Notes: a model not told the origin generated them from the letters alone. Numbered from the stretch's first letter, positions 8,143-17,589 are shown. The stretch is 64,000 nucleotides of DNA from Maricaulis sp947259345 (GCA_965217205.1 OZ244254.1:2728001-2792000); one strand, 5' to 3'. Made by a program: numbers and translations.

Positions 8143-9762
8143 TCAGTCGGCGGAGGCCGCCGGAAGTTCGACGGTGAATCGCGCGCCCACCACATCGCCA
8201 TCCTGATTGCGACGATTGCGGGCCACGATTGTACCGCCGTGCGCTTTCACGATCTGGCGTGAGATTGCGAGGCCAAGACCGGAATGGGTGCCGAACGCCG
8301 CGCCTTTCGGGCGTTCCGTGTAGAAGCGGTCGAACACGGCTTCCAGATTGTCTTCGGGAATACCGGGTCCTTGATCATCCACATGGATTTTGAGACTGGT
8401 CCGCCCCTCCATCTGGCCGCGCCGCATCGAGACCAGGATTTCTCCGCCCTCCGGCGAAAAAGTCAGGGCGTTGTCGAGCAGGTTGCGGAAGACCTGACCA
8501 AGCGGATCGCCGCGACCTATGACCAGTGCCGACCGAACCTGCTGGTCCAACCGGATACGGGCGGAATGGCTGCCTGCCTCGTTATAGGATTCCACCAGCT
8601 CCCCGATCAGGTCGCCGAGATCGAATCGGCTGACATCCTCGCGCGCCAGCTCCGCATCGACACGGGATGCCCGGGAGATGTCGGTGATCAGGCGATCCAG
8701 CCGCCCGACATCGGCGGCGATCACGGCGAGCAGGCGACCGCGTCGCTCTTCATCCTTCGCCCTGGGCAGGACTTCAACGGCGGAACGGATCGAGGTGAGG
8801 GGGTTTTTCAACTCGTGGGCGACATCGGCGGCGAAACTCTCGATGGCGTCAAGCCGATCATAGAGCGCCTCGGTCATGTCCGACAGCGCCACGCCAAGCT
8901 CGCCGATCTCGTCATTGCGGCTTCGCAGATCGGGCATGGTAACGCGCCGGCCACCGGCCCGCCGCGCCTCCCGCGCCGCCCGCGCCAGTCGGCGGATCGG
9001 GCGGGCGATGAAAACGGTCAGGGCCAGCGACGACATCGCCGTCACCAGAGCAGCAATGATCATGAAGGGCAGGAGCGCCCGCCGCTCCGCCTCGATCAGC
9101 GTGTCGAGGTCGTAGGATTCGATCGTCACCACGCCGACAATCGCCCGGACCGGCTGGATTGGCAGCGAGACCGACACCACGCGGCGACCATCCGCCTCGC
9201 GCCGCACCCCGGCGACGGTCTCGCCATTGATGACCTGGCGCACTTCCTCTCGCAGATCGCGCCCCATCGCTTCGCGCTCCTCGGAAGAGCGCAGGAGGTT
9301 GGCGAGCGCGTCGAGCACCTGCACGGGCAGGGAGCGGGCGCTTTCGGCGATGGGTGGGCGTTGCGCGCCGGGTGGCGGCAATTGCGTGGTCTCGAATACA
9401 TCGGCCAGAAGATGGCTGTCCGCGACAATCGCCGCACCCTTGTCAAAAACGATGACGCGGGATTCCTCGGGCACGTAGAGCTGGCGCAAGATGGCGCGGG
9501 CATCTTCATTGCGCAGGGCGGGAGCGGGCGCGCCATCGGACGCACCCTCGGCCAGCACATTGGCGATCAGCTCGCCCTGGGCACGCAGCGAATCCAGCTT
9601 GGCATTGACGAGGCCGCGACGGGTCTCGGTCAGGGCCAGCATGCCCACGACCAGAACGCCGAGAGCGACGAAATTGGCCATCAGGATCAGCTGCGCCAGC
9701 CGCGAGGACGGCCGCGGCGCGAGGCTGCGAAGCAGCGTCCCGACACGCTGCAGACCCGACAT
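8143..9762 (-). CDS. chvG: ChvG/ExoS-family sensor histidine kinase
   Basis: A 539-residue inner-membrane kinase with TM1 at about 25-45, a periplasmic sensory domain of about 185 residues, TM2 at about 231-251, HAMP, the H box DVAHELKNPLTSIRS (phospho-acceptor His316) and a full ATPase domain ending in a G2 box with HSGLGLA. ChvG responds to acid and cell-envelope stress and phosphorylates ChvI. I chose ATG at 9762 because it lies 13 bases after the chvI stop; the frame is open upstream only because it overlaps chvI. Confidence 0.93.
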   Translation of the reverse strand: MSGLQRVGTLLRSLAPRPSSRLAQLILMANFVALGVLVVGMLALTETRRGLVNAKLDSLRAQGELIANVLAEGASDGAPAPALRNEDARAILRQLYVPEESRVIVFDKGAAIVADSHLLADVFETTQLPPPGAQRPPIAESARSLPVQVLDALANLLRSSEEREAMGRDLREEVRQVINGETVAGVRREADGRRVVSVSLPIQPVRAIVGVVTIESYDLDTLIEAERRALLPFMIIAALVTAMSSLALTVFIARPIRRLARAAREARRAGGRRVTMPDLRSRNDEIGELGVALSDMTEALYDRLDAIESFAADVAHELKNPLTSIRSAVEVLPRAKDEERRGRLLAVIAADVGRLDRLITDISRASRVDAELAREDVSRFDLGDLIGELVESYNEAGSHSARIRLDQQVRSALVIGRGDPLGQVFRNLLDNALTFSPEGGEILVSMRRGQMEGRTSLKIHVDDQGPGIPEDNLEAVFDRFYTERPKGAAFGTHSGLGLAISRQIVKAHGGTIVARNRRNQDGDVVGARFTVELPAASAD

Positions 9763-9775
9763 CGCGGCGCTGGAA

Positions 9776-10486
9776 TCAGTCTTCTTTATAGCGGTAACCC
9801 ACGCCGTAGAGGGTCTCGATCGCGTCGAAACTCTTGTCGGATTCCCGGAATTTCTTGCGAATACGCTTGATATGGCTGTCGATCGTCCGGTCGTCGACAT
9901 AGACCTGATCGTCATAGGCCGCGTCCATCAGATTGTCGCGGCTCTTCACATAGCCCGGGCGTGTCGCCAGGGCCTGGAGAATGAGGAATTCGGTGACCGT
10001 CAGGCGGACCGGTTCACCCTTCCAGGAACAGGCATGGCGGTTCGGGTCCAGCAGCAGGCTGCCGCGCTCGAGCGGCTTGCTGTCACCCGGCTCGAGACCC
10101 ACCGTGCCGACAGGATCCCCGGACAGGCGGGCGCGGCGCAGGACCGCCTTCACCCGCTCGCCCAGCAAACGCTGGGAGAAGGGTTTGGCGATATAGTCAT
10201 CGGCGCCGAGATTGAGCCCGAGCGCCTCATCGAACTCGTCATCCTTCGAGGTCAGGAAGATGACCGGCAGATTGGAGGACTGGCGCAGGCGGCGCAGCAA
10301 TTCCAGCCCGTCCATGCGCGGCATCTTGATGTCGAAAATCCCAAGGTCCGGCGGATCCTCTGTCAGGGCGGTCAGTGCGGAGGCCCCGTCATTATAGGTC
10401 CGCACATGATATCCTTCGCCTTCGAGAAAGATCGAAACCGATGTGATGATGTTTTCATCATCATCCACGAGTGCAATCGTCGCCAT
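9776..10486 (-). CDS. chvI: ChvI-family response regulator
   Basis: A 236-residue OmpR/PhoB-type regulator. The receiver domain shows the acidic pair in LVDDDE, phospho-acceptor Asp52 in FDIKMPRMDG and the conserved lysine in ADDYIAKPFS. The C-terminal winged helix covers about 140-236 (VTEFLILQALATRPGYVKSR). It is first in the operon with chvG. In Caulobacter and the Rhizobiales this pair controls envelope-stress genes. I used the ATG at 10486 that begins MATIALVDDDE; the open frame upstream does not look coding. Confidence 0.95.
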   Translation of the reverse strand: MATIALVDDDENIITSVSIFLEGEGYHVRTYNDGASALTALTEDPPDLGIFDIKMPRMDGLELLRRLRQSSNLPVIFLTSKDDEFDEALGLNLGADDYIAKPFSQRLLGERVKAVLRRARLSGDPVGTVGLEPGDSKPLERGSLLLDPNRHACSWKGEPVRLTVTEFLILQALATRPGYVKSRDNLMDAAYDDQVYVDDRTIDSHIKRIRKKFRESDKSFDAIETLYGVGYRYKED

Positions 10487-10654
10487 GCCATCTCCGCGCG
10501 CTGACCCCGTCAATCGGGGCGCAAATTGATCCGCGTGCCGGAACCATAGCCGCGGCCGGGCCGACACGCCAAGCTCCCTTGATGAATCAGGAGCATGGTT
10601 CACCCGGTTTTAAGCCTCTTTGTGCCATCAATAAGGCTCCAGGGGAGTTGGTAC

Positions 10655-12355
10655 ATGTCCGGCGACGTCCACTACGAAGTCTTTTTCAAGAAAAACCGCA
10701 AGTCGGGCTGGGCGCTCAGCGAGGCGCTGGAGGACCGTGCAAAGGCCATCAAGCTGGCCCAGACTCTGGTCGCCAAGAACAAGGATGCCTCGGTCCGAGT
10801 GTCCAAGGAGACCTTCAATTCGGAACATCGCAAATTTCGCTCCGTGCCCGTCTTCGAAGCCGGGGCCGAGACGATGGGTGCGGAGACGGAAAAGACCGGC
10901 GAAGCACAACTACCCTGCCTGACCCCGGATGATCTGTCCAAGCCACATGCCCGCGACACCATTCGGCGCGTTCTGACGGGCTGGTTCGAACGCGTGCAGG
11001 CCATACCGATGGAATTGCTGCATCGCCCGGATCTGGTAGAAAACCTCGAAGCCTCCGGCACAGAACTCCAGCACGCGGTACAGAAAGTCGCCATTGCTTC
11101 GGCAAAGGACAGCGATGCCGGCGTGCACGGCTATGTGAAACTGCTCAATGAGCTGGTCCAGAAATCCCTGGCACGCATCTACAAGGATGGCCGCGATCAG
11201 AAACTGCCGGAATATCCGAAGAAGGCGCAATTCGCCGACATCGCCGCGGAGATTCACAATCGTGACCGCCGTGCTTACTCGCTGCGCGCAGCCATGGCCG
11301 ACCGGCTTCGCCATGAAAAGAAGTTCGCAGACAAGCTGGAAGCCCTGCTCGACATGGGTGACAGCCTGCCGGCCGACGAAGCGGCCCGCACATTCGCGCT
11401 GGATGAAGTTGACCACTACATGGCCGAAGTCATCGCGTTTGACGCGGGACGTGACGCGCTGCTCGGCAGCTGCAAGGATCTCGGCGAAACACTGGAGCGT
11501 CTTGCCTGCCTGTTCGATGGCGACCACTCCGCCGATGCCCTGAATCTCGCCCCCAGCGCGGCCAAACGCCTCGCCAAGAAAATCAAGGCCAAGGAGTATC
11601 CCGCCTGCCGGGCAACCATCGCGACGAATATACTCAAGGAGCTTGAGCGCCCGAAGCGCCTGCGTCCGACCAGTGTTCGCGACGAGGTCCGGCTCGCCCG
11701 GGATCTCGCCAGCCGCCTGGTCATCTGCGCCGACAGCACGCTGCCCGCCGATGCCCTGATCAAGGCCTTCGCCTCACGCTCGGCCCGGCTGCTTCAGCCC
11801 GAGATCATCGACGAATTACTGCGCCACTCACGCGGACCGGACGAAGAGCTGGATCGGCTGATTGCGCTCGAGGAAAATCTCGTCGGCGAGGCCAACAAGC
11901 AGAAACTGGCCGGCTATGTCCGCTCGACGCTGAGCTCATCCAGATGCGAGTCCTGGTATGTTCGCGGCGACGCCAAGCCCTTGGAGCGCCTGGCCAAGCT
12001 GACCGCCCAGCAGTCGAAAATCCTCAAGGGCAAATACCCCGAACGCGACAAGCTGGAACTGGCGGCCAATTTCGACGCCATGGGCATGAAAATTGTGGAT
12101 GAGAGCAAGATCATGAACATGGTCGAGTCGGGAGATCGACCGGCGCTGGACAAGGCCACCGGACTCTTGCGCCTCGCCACTGGCGGCGCCTTGCCGATCG
12201 GAAATTGCTCGGCTGACGCCCAGGCCCGGGCCCTGCGCCATCTGAAATCCGCAGTCGGCCTCGCCGAGGCCCAGGCCGAGGATGGCCGGGCCAAGCTCCG
12301 CAATATCCAGGGCATGCTGCAAACCCTGACCAATATGCAAGCCAAGACCGGCTGA
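10655..12355 (+). CDS. Conserved-looking hypothetical protein, 566 residues
   Basis: The reading frame has strong alphaproteobacterial codon use and a good ribosome site (GGGGAG upstream of ATG 10655). The N-terminal roughly 60 residues (VHYEVFFKKNRKSGWALSEA) look like a small folded domain; the rest is charged and probably all alpha-helical, with many Leu/Ala heptads. There is no signal peptide, membrane segment or catalytic motif that I recognise, and I do not assign a function. It is transcribed away from chvI with about 170 bases between the starts. Confidence 0.75.
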   Translation: MSGDVHYEVFFKKNRKSGWALSEALEDRAKAIKLAQTLVAKNKDASVRVSKETFNSEHRKFRSVPVFEAGAETMGAETEKTGEAQLPCLTPDDLSKPHARDTIRRVLTGWFERVQAIPMELLHRPDLVENLEASGTELQHAVQKVAIASAKDSDAGVHGYVKLLNELVQKSLARIYKDGRDQKLPEYPKKAQFADIAAEIHNRDRRAYSLRAAMADRLRHEKKFADKLEALLDMGDSLPADEAARTFALDEVDHYMAEVIAFDAGRDALLGSCKDLGETLERLACLFDGDHSADALNLAPSAAKRLAKKIKAKEYPACRATIATNILKELERPKRLRPTSVRDEVRLARDLASRLVICADSTLPADALIKAFASRSARLLQPEIIDELLRHSRGPDEELDRLIALEENLVGEANKQKLAGYVRSTLSSSRCESWYVRGDAKPLERLAKLTAQQSKILKGKYPERDKLELAANFDAMGMKIVDESKIMNMVESGDRPALDKATGLLRLATGGALPIGNCSADAQARALRHLKSAVGLAEAQAEDGRAKLRNIQGMLQTLTNMQAKTG

Positions 12356-12401
12356 CGCTTTTCGCTTTCCCGGTCAGCACCAATCTGGCTAGGTTTGCAA
12401 C

Positions 12402-12974
12402 ATGACGCTGCGCCATCTCATTACCTTCATTCTCGGCCTGGTGGCCGGAACCGTTATGGCAATCGCCCTGGCCTTCAGCCCGGGCGAAATTGGCGGCGTG
12501 CATAACGGCGCCTGGGTCAGCAATCCGAATATCGGCTCGCCAGACGCCAATCCGCTGGTCCGCTCGCTGGTGGCGCGCAGAGGCCTGCTGGCGCTGAGCC
12601 GGGAGGAAGCGGTCTATTTCACCGCCACCCGCGACAGTGAAGGCCATAACCTCACAGAGCGATGCCGCTATGAAGTCATCGGCGATATGCCGCCGACACG
12701 CTGGTGGTCCCTGACCATCTATGACGAGGACAGCTTTCTGCCGCGCAATAACCGCGACCGCCATGCGGTCAGCCAGACCACGGCGCGCACCGACGCGACG
12801 GGTCGAGTCATCATACCGGTCGGACAGGACGAGCCCGGCGCGATCGTCACCGAGAATGCCGGCCTGTTCTCACTCACTCTGCGCCTCTATCACCCCGACC
12901 CGGCCGTGCTCGACGCGCTGGACACACTGACTTTCCCACGCATAGAGCCGGTCAGCTGCGGGGGCGAGACATGA
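12402..12974 (+). CDS. DUF1214-domain membrane-anchored protein
   Basis: A 190-residue protein with an N-terminal membrane anchor (LITFILGLVAGTVMAIALAF) followed by a DUF1214 domain, recognisable from RWWSLTIYDEDSFLPRNN and the C-terminal NAGLFSLTLRLYHP. DUF1214 normally occurs with DUF1254, and the next gene encodes that partner, overlapping by four bases. The function of the pair is unknown; the anchor implies a periplasm-facing role. Confidence 0.88.
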   Translation: MTLRHLITFILGLVAGTVMAIALAFSPGEIGGVHNGAWVSNPNIGSPDANPLVRSLVARRGLLALSREEAVYFTATRDSEGHNLTERCRYEVIGDMPPTRWWSLTIYDEDSFLPRNNRDRHAVSQTTARTDATGRVIIPVGQDEPGAIVTENAGLFSLTLRLYHPDPAVLDALDTLTFPRIEPVSCGGET

Positions 12975-13510
12975 CGCGTCGCGGCCTGCCCTTCCTGCCC
13001 TTTGTGCTCGGCCTGGCGATAGGAGCGGGCATCACGCTGACTGTGATGCCCGGCCTGATCATGTCGCGGGCCATGGACCGGATCGAGACGCTGGGCGGAG
13101 AGGCCGGACGGGTCCGCCACGCCCCGCCTGTTACCGCCGACAACCAGACCATTGTCCGCGCCAGCCCGGACATTCTCTATTCGGTCTGCCTTTACGATCT
13201 CAATGACGGCCCGCTGCGCATCGAAGCGCCCTGGCCCGCAGACGGAAACTACGCCTCGGTGAGTTTCTACGATTCCAATACGAATAATTTCGCGGCGATC
13301 AGCGATCGGGATGCCGGAAGCGCCACCACTTCAATCCGTCTTTTCGCGCGCTCGGCATCCAACGTCCCGGAAGAAACCGATCGGAGCTTCGAGGCTCCCA
13401 CTCAAACCGGCCTCATCCTCTATCGCCGCGTCATCGACGCGAATACGGATATCGCCGCCGCCGAAGCAGAGCGCCAGGCATTCACCTGCTCCCGGATGTC
13501 CGAACAGTAA
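12971..13510 (+). CDS. DUF1254-domain membrane-anchored protein
   Basis: A 179-residue partner of the preceding DUF1214 protein, starting inside its stop codon. It has an N-terminal hydrophobic anchor (FLPFVLGLAIGAGITLTVMPG) and a DUF1254-type domain (NQTIVRASPDILYSVCLYDL, WPADGNYASVSFYDSNT). The pair looks like a DUF1254-DUF1214 protein split into two chains and encoded in reverse order. Biochemical function is unknown. Confidence 0.85.
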   Translation: MTRRGLPFLPFVLGLAIGAGITLTVMPGLIMSRAMDRIETLGGEAGRVRHAPPVTADNQTIVRASPDILYSVCLYDLNDGPLRIEAPWPADGNYASVSFYDSNTNNFAAISDRDAGSATTSIRLFARSASNVPEETDRSFEAPTQTGLILYRRVIDANTDIAAAEAERQAFTCSRMSEQ

Positions 13511-13567
13511 CTTGCCTCCCAGGCGCGACTTGGCGACGCTCGCACGGCATCAAAGCTGGGGAGCCCC

Positions 13568-14071
13568 ATGAAACGCACACTTCTCGCGGCATTGGCCGCG
13601 TCCGCCGCCATCATCGCGCCCGCCACCGCGCAGACCGATGAAACCGCCGCCATCGAAGCGCAGATCGACGCGCTCTACGCGGTCATCTCCGGCCCGGTCG
13701 GCCAGGCCCGCGACTTCGAGGCCATGCGTGACCTCTATATGGACGGTGCTGCCATGGGAGCGGTCGGTCCGGGCGAGGACGGAAATGGCGCCGGCCGGGT
13801 CATTACGCTGGATGACTATATCGAGCGCTCCGGTCCGTGGCTGGTCGAGAACGGCTTCACCGAACGCGCCACCCGCACCGAAATCACCCAATGGGGCGAG
13901 ATCGCCTATGCCCGCTCCGCCTATGAAGGCGTCAATGGCGTGACCGGCGAGGTCTTCCTGATCGGGGTCAATTTCATCACCCTGTTCAAGATCAATGGTG
14001 AGTGGAAGATCGCCTCAATCCTCTGGCGCACTGAAAGCGAAGACTGGCCGGTTGACGCCGCCTTCGATTAG
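13568..14071 (+). CDS. Secreted NTF2/SnoaL-like protein
   Basis: A 167-residue protein with a clear Sec signal peptide (MKRTLLAALAASAAIIAPATAQ) and a single NTF2-like cone fold (EAQIDALYAVISGP, then WGEIAYARSAYEG and NFITLFKINGEWKIASILWR at the C-terminus). Proteins of this type bind small hydrophobic ligands or act as isomerases, but no catalytic set can be read here. It has its own ribosome site (GGGGAG) and stands alone downstream of the DUF pair. Confidence 0.8.
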   Translation: MKRTLLAALAASAAIIAPATAQTDETAAIEAQIDALYAVISGPVGQARDFEAMRDLYMDGAAMGAVGPGEDGNGAGRVITLDDYIERSGPWLVENGFTERATRTEITQWGEIAYARSAYEGVNGVTGEVFLIGVNFITLFKINGEWKIASILWRTESEDWPVDAAFD

Positions 14072-14130
14072 GAGCTTTTTGCTCGCTCCGGTACGGCGCG
14101 TATCTGCCTATCCTCGCCTGACACCCCCAA

Positions 14131-14240
14131 CACCGTCATCCTGACGCAAGTCAGGACCCAGTCTCGCACATGCGGTTTCGCCAATCCTGGCAACAGCTTG
14201 CGTCGCAGACCGGGTTCCGGCCTGCGCCGGGATGACGGTG
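14131..14240. repeat. Imperfect palindromic intergenic repeat (REP-like)
   Basis: The two ends (starting CACCGTCATCCTGACGCAAG and ending CGCCGGGATGACGGTG) are near-perfect reverse complements over about 38 bases, with a roughly 30-base centre. The motif GTCATCC...GGACCCAG / CGGGTTCCGG...GGATGAC is the pattern of dispersed palindromes in many alphaproteobacterial genomes. It lies between the NTF2-like gene and the DASS gene. Confidence 0.7.
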
Positions 14241-14609
14241 TGTGGGGCGGAAATTCTCACAAAACTTATCCTCCCCCCTCTGCCCCCGGGCAATAATGCC
14301 GTCGGTTTTCGGGATGGGAGGCGCGGGCCCTGTCACTTGTGCCCGGAAGCGAGCGGAGCCTGTCCGCGTGTCGGGGATGACAGTCCGACACTCCGGCAGG
14401 GCGTGCGATCAGGTCGCGGGGCACTAAACGACCGACCCCATCTACCTGGCGCATTGGAATCGGGGGCGAGAGCGTCCGGGAAATCTCCGCGAACGGGATG
14501 TCGACGATGTCACGTTATTCAAATCAAACCGGTTGACGGCATTGGCCGACATCCCGTTCCCCTCCCGTTCCGCCAGGCGCCAGCGCCATGGCGATTTCGG
14601 TGCCGCGGC
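14241..14609. other. Intergenic stretch without a recognisable gene
   Basis: About 370 bases between the palindromic repeat and the end of the DASS transporter gene. I see no convincing reading frame or RNA gene. A second loose repeat ending in CGGGGATGACAG lies near 14370-14385. Confidence 0.5.
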
Positions 14610-16142
14610 TTAGCCGAAGAGCACGAAAATCCCGGTGATGATGGCGATGGCCGCCAGATTGATGCGCACCCCGGCCTTCATCATCTGCAATTGGGTCACG
14701 GCACCGGAGGCATAGACGATGGCGTTCGGGGCGGTTGCGACAGGCAGCATGAAGGCGGTCGAGGCGGCAATGGCGACCGGGACGACCAGGGTCTCCGGTT
14801 CCACACCCGCCTCAAGCGCGATCACGCCGAGCACGGGCAGGAAGGCGGTTGTCGTGGCGACATTCGAGGTCAGCTCGGTGAGGAAGACGACCAAGGCCAC
14901 AAAGATCAGCAGGAGGACCGGCACCGGCATGTCGGCGAGGAAGCCCATCTGTCCGCCCAGCCAGTCGGCCAGTCCCGTGGAGGAGAGGGCGGCGGCCAGT
15001 GAGAGTCCACCGCCGAACAGGATGACGACATTCCAGGGCAGGCGGGCAAGGCCTTCCCAATCCATCAGCATTTCACCCTGACGTTCGCCGCGATCACCGG
15101 CCGGCACGAGGAAGGTGGCCAGCGCCCCCATGACCGCGATCTGGGTATTGCCGAGGGCGAGGGTGACGGGCAGGTCGAGTGTGGTACCGAGCCAGGCCAG
15201 AAGCGGGTTCCAGCCCCACTCCGTGCCGGGTTGGCCGATCAGTTCGCCGGGCAGGACCCGGCCCATCCACAGGATGGCGACCGTTCCGAACAGGAGGGCG
15301 ACACGCCATTCCGGCCGGGTCATGGAGCCCAGTCGGGCGAGCTCGGTGCGAACGAGGTCTTTCGCTGCAACGCTGTCACCGCCACCCTTCAGATCAAAGG
15401 CGAGGCGGGTGAGAATGAGCCAGGCGACGGGGATCAAAAGGGCGACAATGGGCAGTCCCATCCCCATCCAGGTCGCGAAATCGATCGCGATGTCGAACTC
15501 GTTTTGCAGATAACCGATGCCGATCAGATTGGTCGGCGTGCCGACCGGCGTCGCCATACCGCCGATCGAGGCCGCGTAGGCGACGCCAAGGGCCAGGGCC
15601 GGGGCGAAGAATCTCGAACTGACGCCCTCGCGCTCGACTTCCTGGGCCACACGCAGGGCGATCGGGATCATCATCAGCGTAGTCGCCGTATTGGAAATCC
15701 ACATCGACAGGAGCGCCGAGGCCAGCATGAAGCCGAGAATGAGGGCGGCCGGTCTTCCGCCGAAACCGCTGACGATATTGAGCGCGATCCGTGTGTGCAG
15801 ATTCCAGCGCTCGATCGACAGGGCGACGATAAAGCCACCCAGGAGCAGCATCACGATCGGGCTGGCATAGGGGCCGGTCGCGGCACCGGTCGAAGTGATG
15901 CCCAGCAAGGGGAAAAGCGCCATCGGGATCAGCGCCGTGGCCGCGATTGGAATGGCTTCTGTGGCCCACCAGACCGCCATCATCAGGGCGAGGGAGGCGA
16001 GCAGCCAGGCTTCGCGGCTCAGCCCTTCGGGCAGCGGCAGGACTTGCAACAGAACGGCGAGGGCGATCCCGACCAAGAGCCCGATGACTTGCGAGGTGGA
16101 TTTGCCGCGCCTGGCGGGCGGCGGTGTTCCGGTGTCAGCCAC
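14610..16142 (-). CDS. DASS (SLC13) family Na+/anion symporter
   Basis: A 510-residue inner-membrane transporter with about 11 hydrophobic segments. It carries the two characteristic SNT sites of the family, SNTATTLMMIP in the first half and the matching TSNVATTTAFLP in the second, plus GTPTN and a final PNAIVYASG motif. Members import C4-dicarboxylates, citrate or sulfate with sodium; the sequence leans to the dicarboxylate side (VcINDY-like), but the substrate is an inference. It is apparently monocistronic. Confidence 0.88.
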   Translation of the reverse strand: MADTGTPPPARRGKSTSQVIGLLVGIALAVLLQVLPLPEGLSREAWLLASLALMMAVWWATEAIPIAATALIPMALFPLLGITSTGAATGPYASPIVMLLLGGFIVALSIERWNLHTRIALNIVSGFGGRPAALILGFMLASALLSMWISNTATTLMMIPIALRVAQEVEREGVSSRFFAPALALGVAYAASIGGMATPVGTPTNLIGIGYLQNEFDIAIDFATWMGMGLPIVALLIPVAWLILTRLAFDLKGGGDSVAAKDLVRTELARLGSMTRPEWRVALLFGTVAILWMGRVLPGELIGQPGTEWGWNPLLAWLGTTLDLPVTLALGNTQIAVMGALATFLVPAGDRGERQGEMLMDWEGLARLPWNVVILFGGGLSLAAALSSTGLADWLGGQMGFLADMPVPVLLLIFVALVVFLTELTSNVATTTAFLPVLGVIALEAGVEPETLVVPVAIAASTAFMLPVATAPNAIVYASGAVTQLQMMKAGVRINLAAIAIITGIFVLFG

Positions 16143-16193
16143 AATGCGCCTCCCCAGCCGCCTGCATTTGACCCGTCAGTCTGGCGCGGTGCG

Positions 16194-16397
16194 TCAGGCC
16201 TTGGGGTCTTCGGACGAGCCGGCCCGCACAAAGCGGCGGTCGCAATAGGGGCATTCGACGAAATCATCCTGGCCCATTTCCAGATAAACGCGCGGATGTC
16301 CCAATGCGCCATCGCCGCCATCGCAGGCCATGCGGTGCTGGTCGGTGACAATGATTTCGGACGGCGGTACGGAATTGGCGGCGTCGGCCATGGACAA
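16194..16397 (-). CDS. Small zf-CHCC zinc-finger protein
   Basis: A 67-residue protein with a single zf-CHCC domain: CDGGDGALGHPRVYL followed by CPYCDRRFV, giving Cys, His, Cys, Cys ligands. The fold is that of the NDUFS6-type accessory subunit of respiratory complex I; bacterial stand-alone versions are common in alphaproteobacteria. It lies about 50 bases upstream of the DASS gene on the same strand. Confidence 0.88.
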   Translation of the reverse strand: MSMADAANSVPPSEIIVTDQHRMACDGGDGALGHPRVYLEMGQDDFVECPYCDRRFVRAGSSEDPKA

Positions 16398-16482
16398 GCC
16401 CTCATGGACAGGATGAATGACGATCCCTAAGTGTGGAGCCTAGTTATGGCCTTTGGCCCTCATCCGTCAATTCCGAGGCGAC

Positions 16483-17442
16483 ATGTCCGACAGCTCCTCC
16501 CTTCCTGATTTCGCGCTCGAGGCCACCGGCCTGAAGAAGACCTATCGCGGTTCCAAGCTCGCCGAGCCGAAAGTCGCGCTGAAGGGGATCGACCTGAAAG
16601 TGCCGCGCGGATCGATCTTCGGTCTCCTCGGACCCAATGGGGCCGGCAAGTCGACCTTCATCAATATTTTCGCGGGACTGGTGAAGAAGTCCGGCGGGAC
16701 CGCGAAGACCTGGGGCATTGATGTCGACCAGGACAGTCGCGCCGCGCGCGCCGCCATCGGGGTGGTGCCGCAGGAAATCAACATGGACGTCTTCTTCACG
16801 CCGCATGAGACGCTGGAGTTGATGGCGGGCTTCTATGGCGTGCCCAAGGCCGAGCGCAAGACGGATGAATTGCTCGAGGCGGTCGGCCTGTCCGACAAGC
16901 GCAATGCCTATGTACGCCAGCTCTCCGGCGGCATGAAGCGCCGCCTCCTGGTCGCCAAGGCCATGGTCCACACCCCGCCCATCCTGGTGCTCGACGAACC
17001 GACGGCGGGGGTCGATATCGAGCTTCGCCGCCAGCTCTGGGACTATGTCCGCGAACTGCATGCGCGCGGCACGACGATTGTCCTGACCACGCATTATCTC
17101 GAGGAAGCCCAGGAGCTCTGTGACCAGATCGCCATTATCGATCATGGTCAGGTGATCGCCTGCGAACCAAAGGAAACCCTGCTCAAGCGGATGGATTCCA
17201 AGACCCTGGTCATCGAGCCCGCCGAGGCTCTCAGCGCCGTGCCGACGGAGCTGTCCGAGTATGACGCCGAGATCCGTTCTGACGGGGCACTGGCCATCAC
17301 CTATCGCTATGGCCAGCAATCGGTTGCCGAGATGATCGAGAAGTTTCGCGCCGCCGGGGGCCGGATCGAGGATTTGCGCACCGAGGAAGCTGATCTGGAA
17401 GATGTCTTCCTTGCCCTCACCTATAACCGCCAGGATGCCTGA
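16483..17442 (+). CDS. ABC-2 type exporter ATPase (CcmA/YadG-like), no permease nearby
   Basis: A 319-residue ATP-binding subunit with Walker A GPNGAGKST, a Q loop at VVPQE, signature LSGGMKRRLL and Walker B ILVLDEPTAGVD, plus a C-terminal extension of about 90 residues typical of drug or polysaccharide ABC-2 exporters. The permease gene that usually follows is missing: the next gene is a small unrelated membrane protein. I chose ATG at 16483, which has GAGGCG close upstream. Confidence 0.88.
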   Translation: MSDSSSLPDFALEATGLKKTYRGSKLAEPKVALKGIDLKVPRGSIFGLLGPNGAGKSTFINIFAGLVKKSGGTAKTWGIDVDQDSRAARAAIGVVPQEINMDVFFTPHETLELMAGFYGVPKAERKTDELLEAVGLSDKRNAYVRQLSGGMKRRLLVAKAMVHTPPILVLDEPTAGVDIELRRQLWDYVRELHARGTTIVLTTHYLEEAQELCDQIAIIDHGQVIACEPKETLLKRMDSKTLVIEPAEALSAVPTELSEYDAEIRSDGALAITYRYGQQSVAEMIEKFRAAGGRIEDLRTEEADLEDVFLALTYNRQDA

Positions 17443-17589
17443 TGCACGCGCGCGCGTCTGCGGGGACTCCCGTCGCGACCATCCCGCCAGACCTGCCCCT
17501 TTTTCGGCATGATTGCGGCCCATTGTGATGGCGGCCGAAGGAGGGCCGCAGATCAGCAATCAACCAGCAGGACTAACAGGGAGGCTCGC

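Noticed and set aside
8284..9870. 528-codon plus-strand frame opposite chvG
   Set aside because: A GC-rich shadow of chvG; the protein has the Arg/Gln/His-rich composition of antisense frames.
15231..16430. 399-codon plus-strand frame opposite the DASS gene
   Set aside because: A shadow of the transporter; no membrane segments or motifs.
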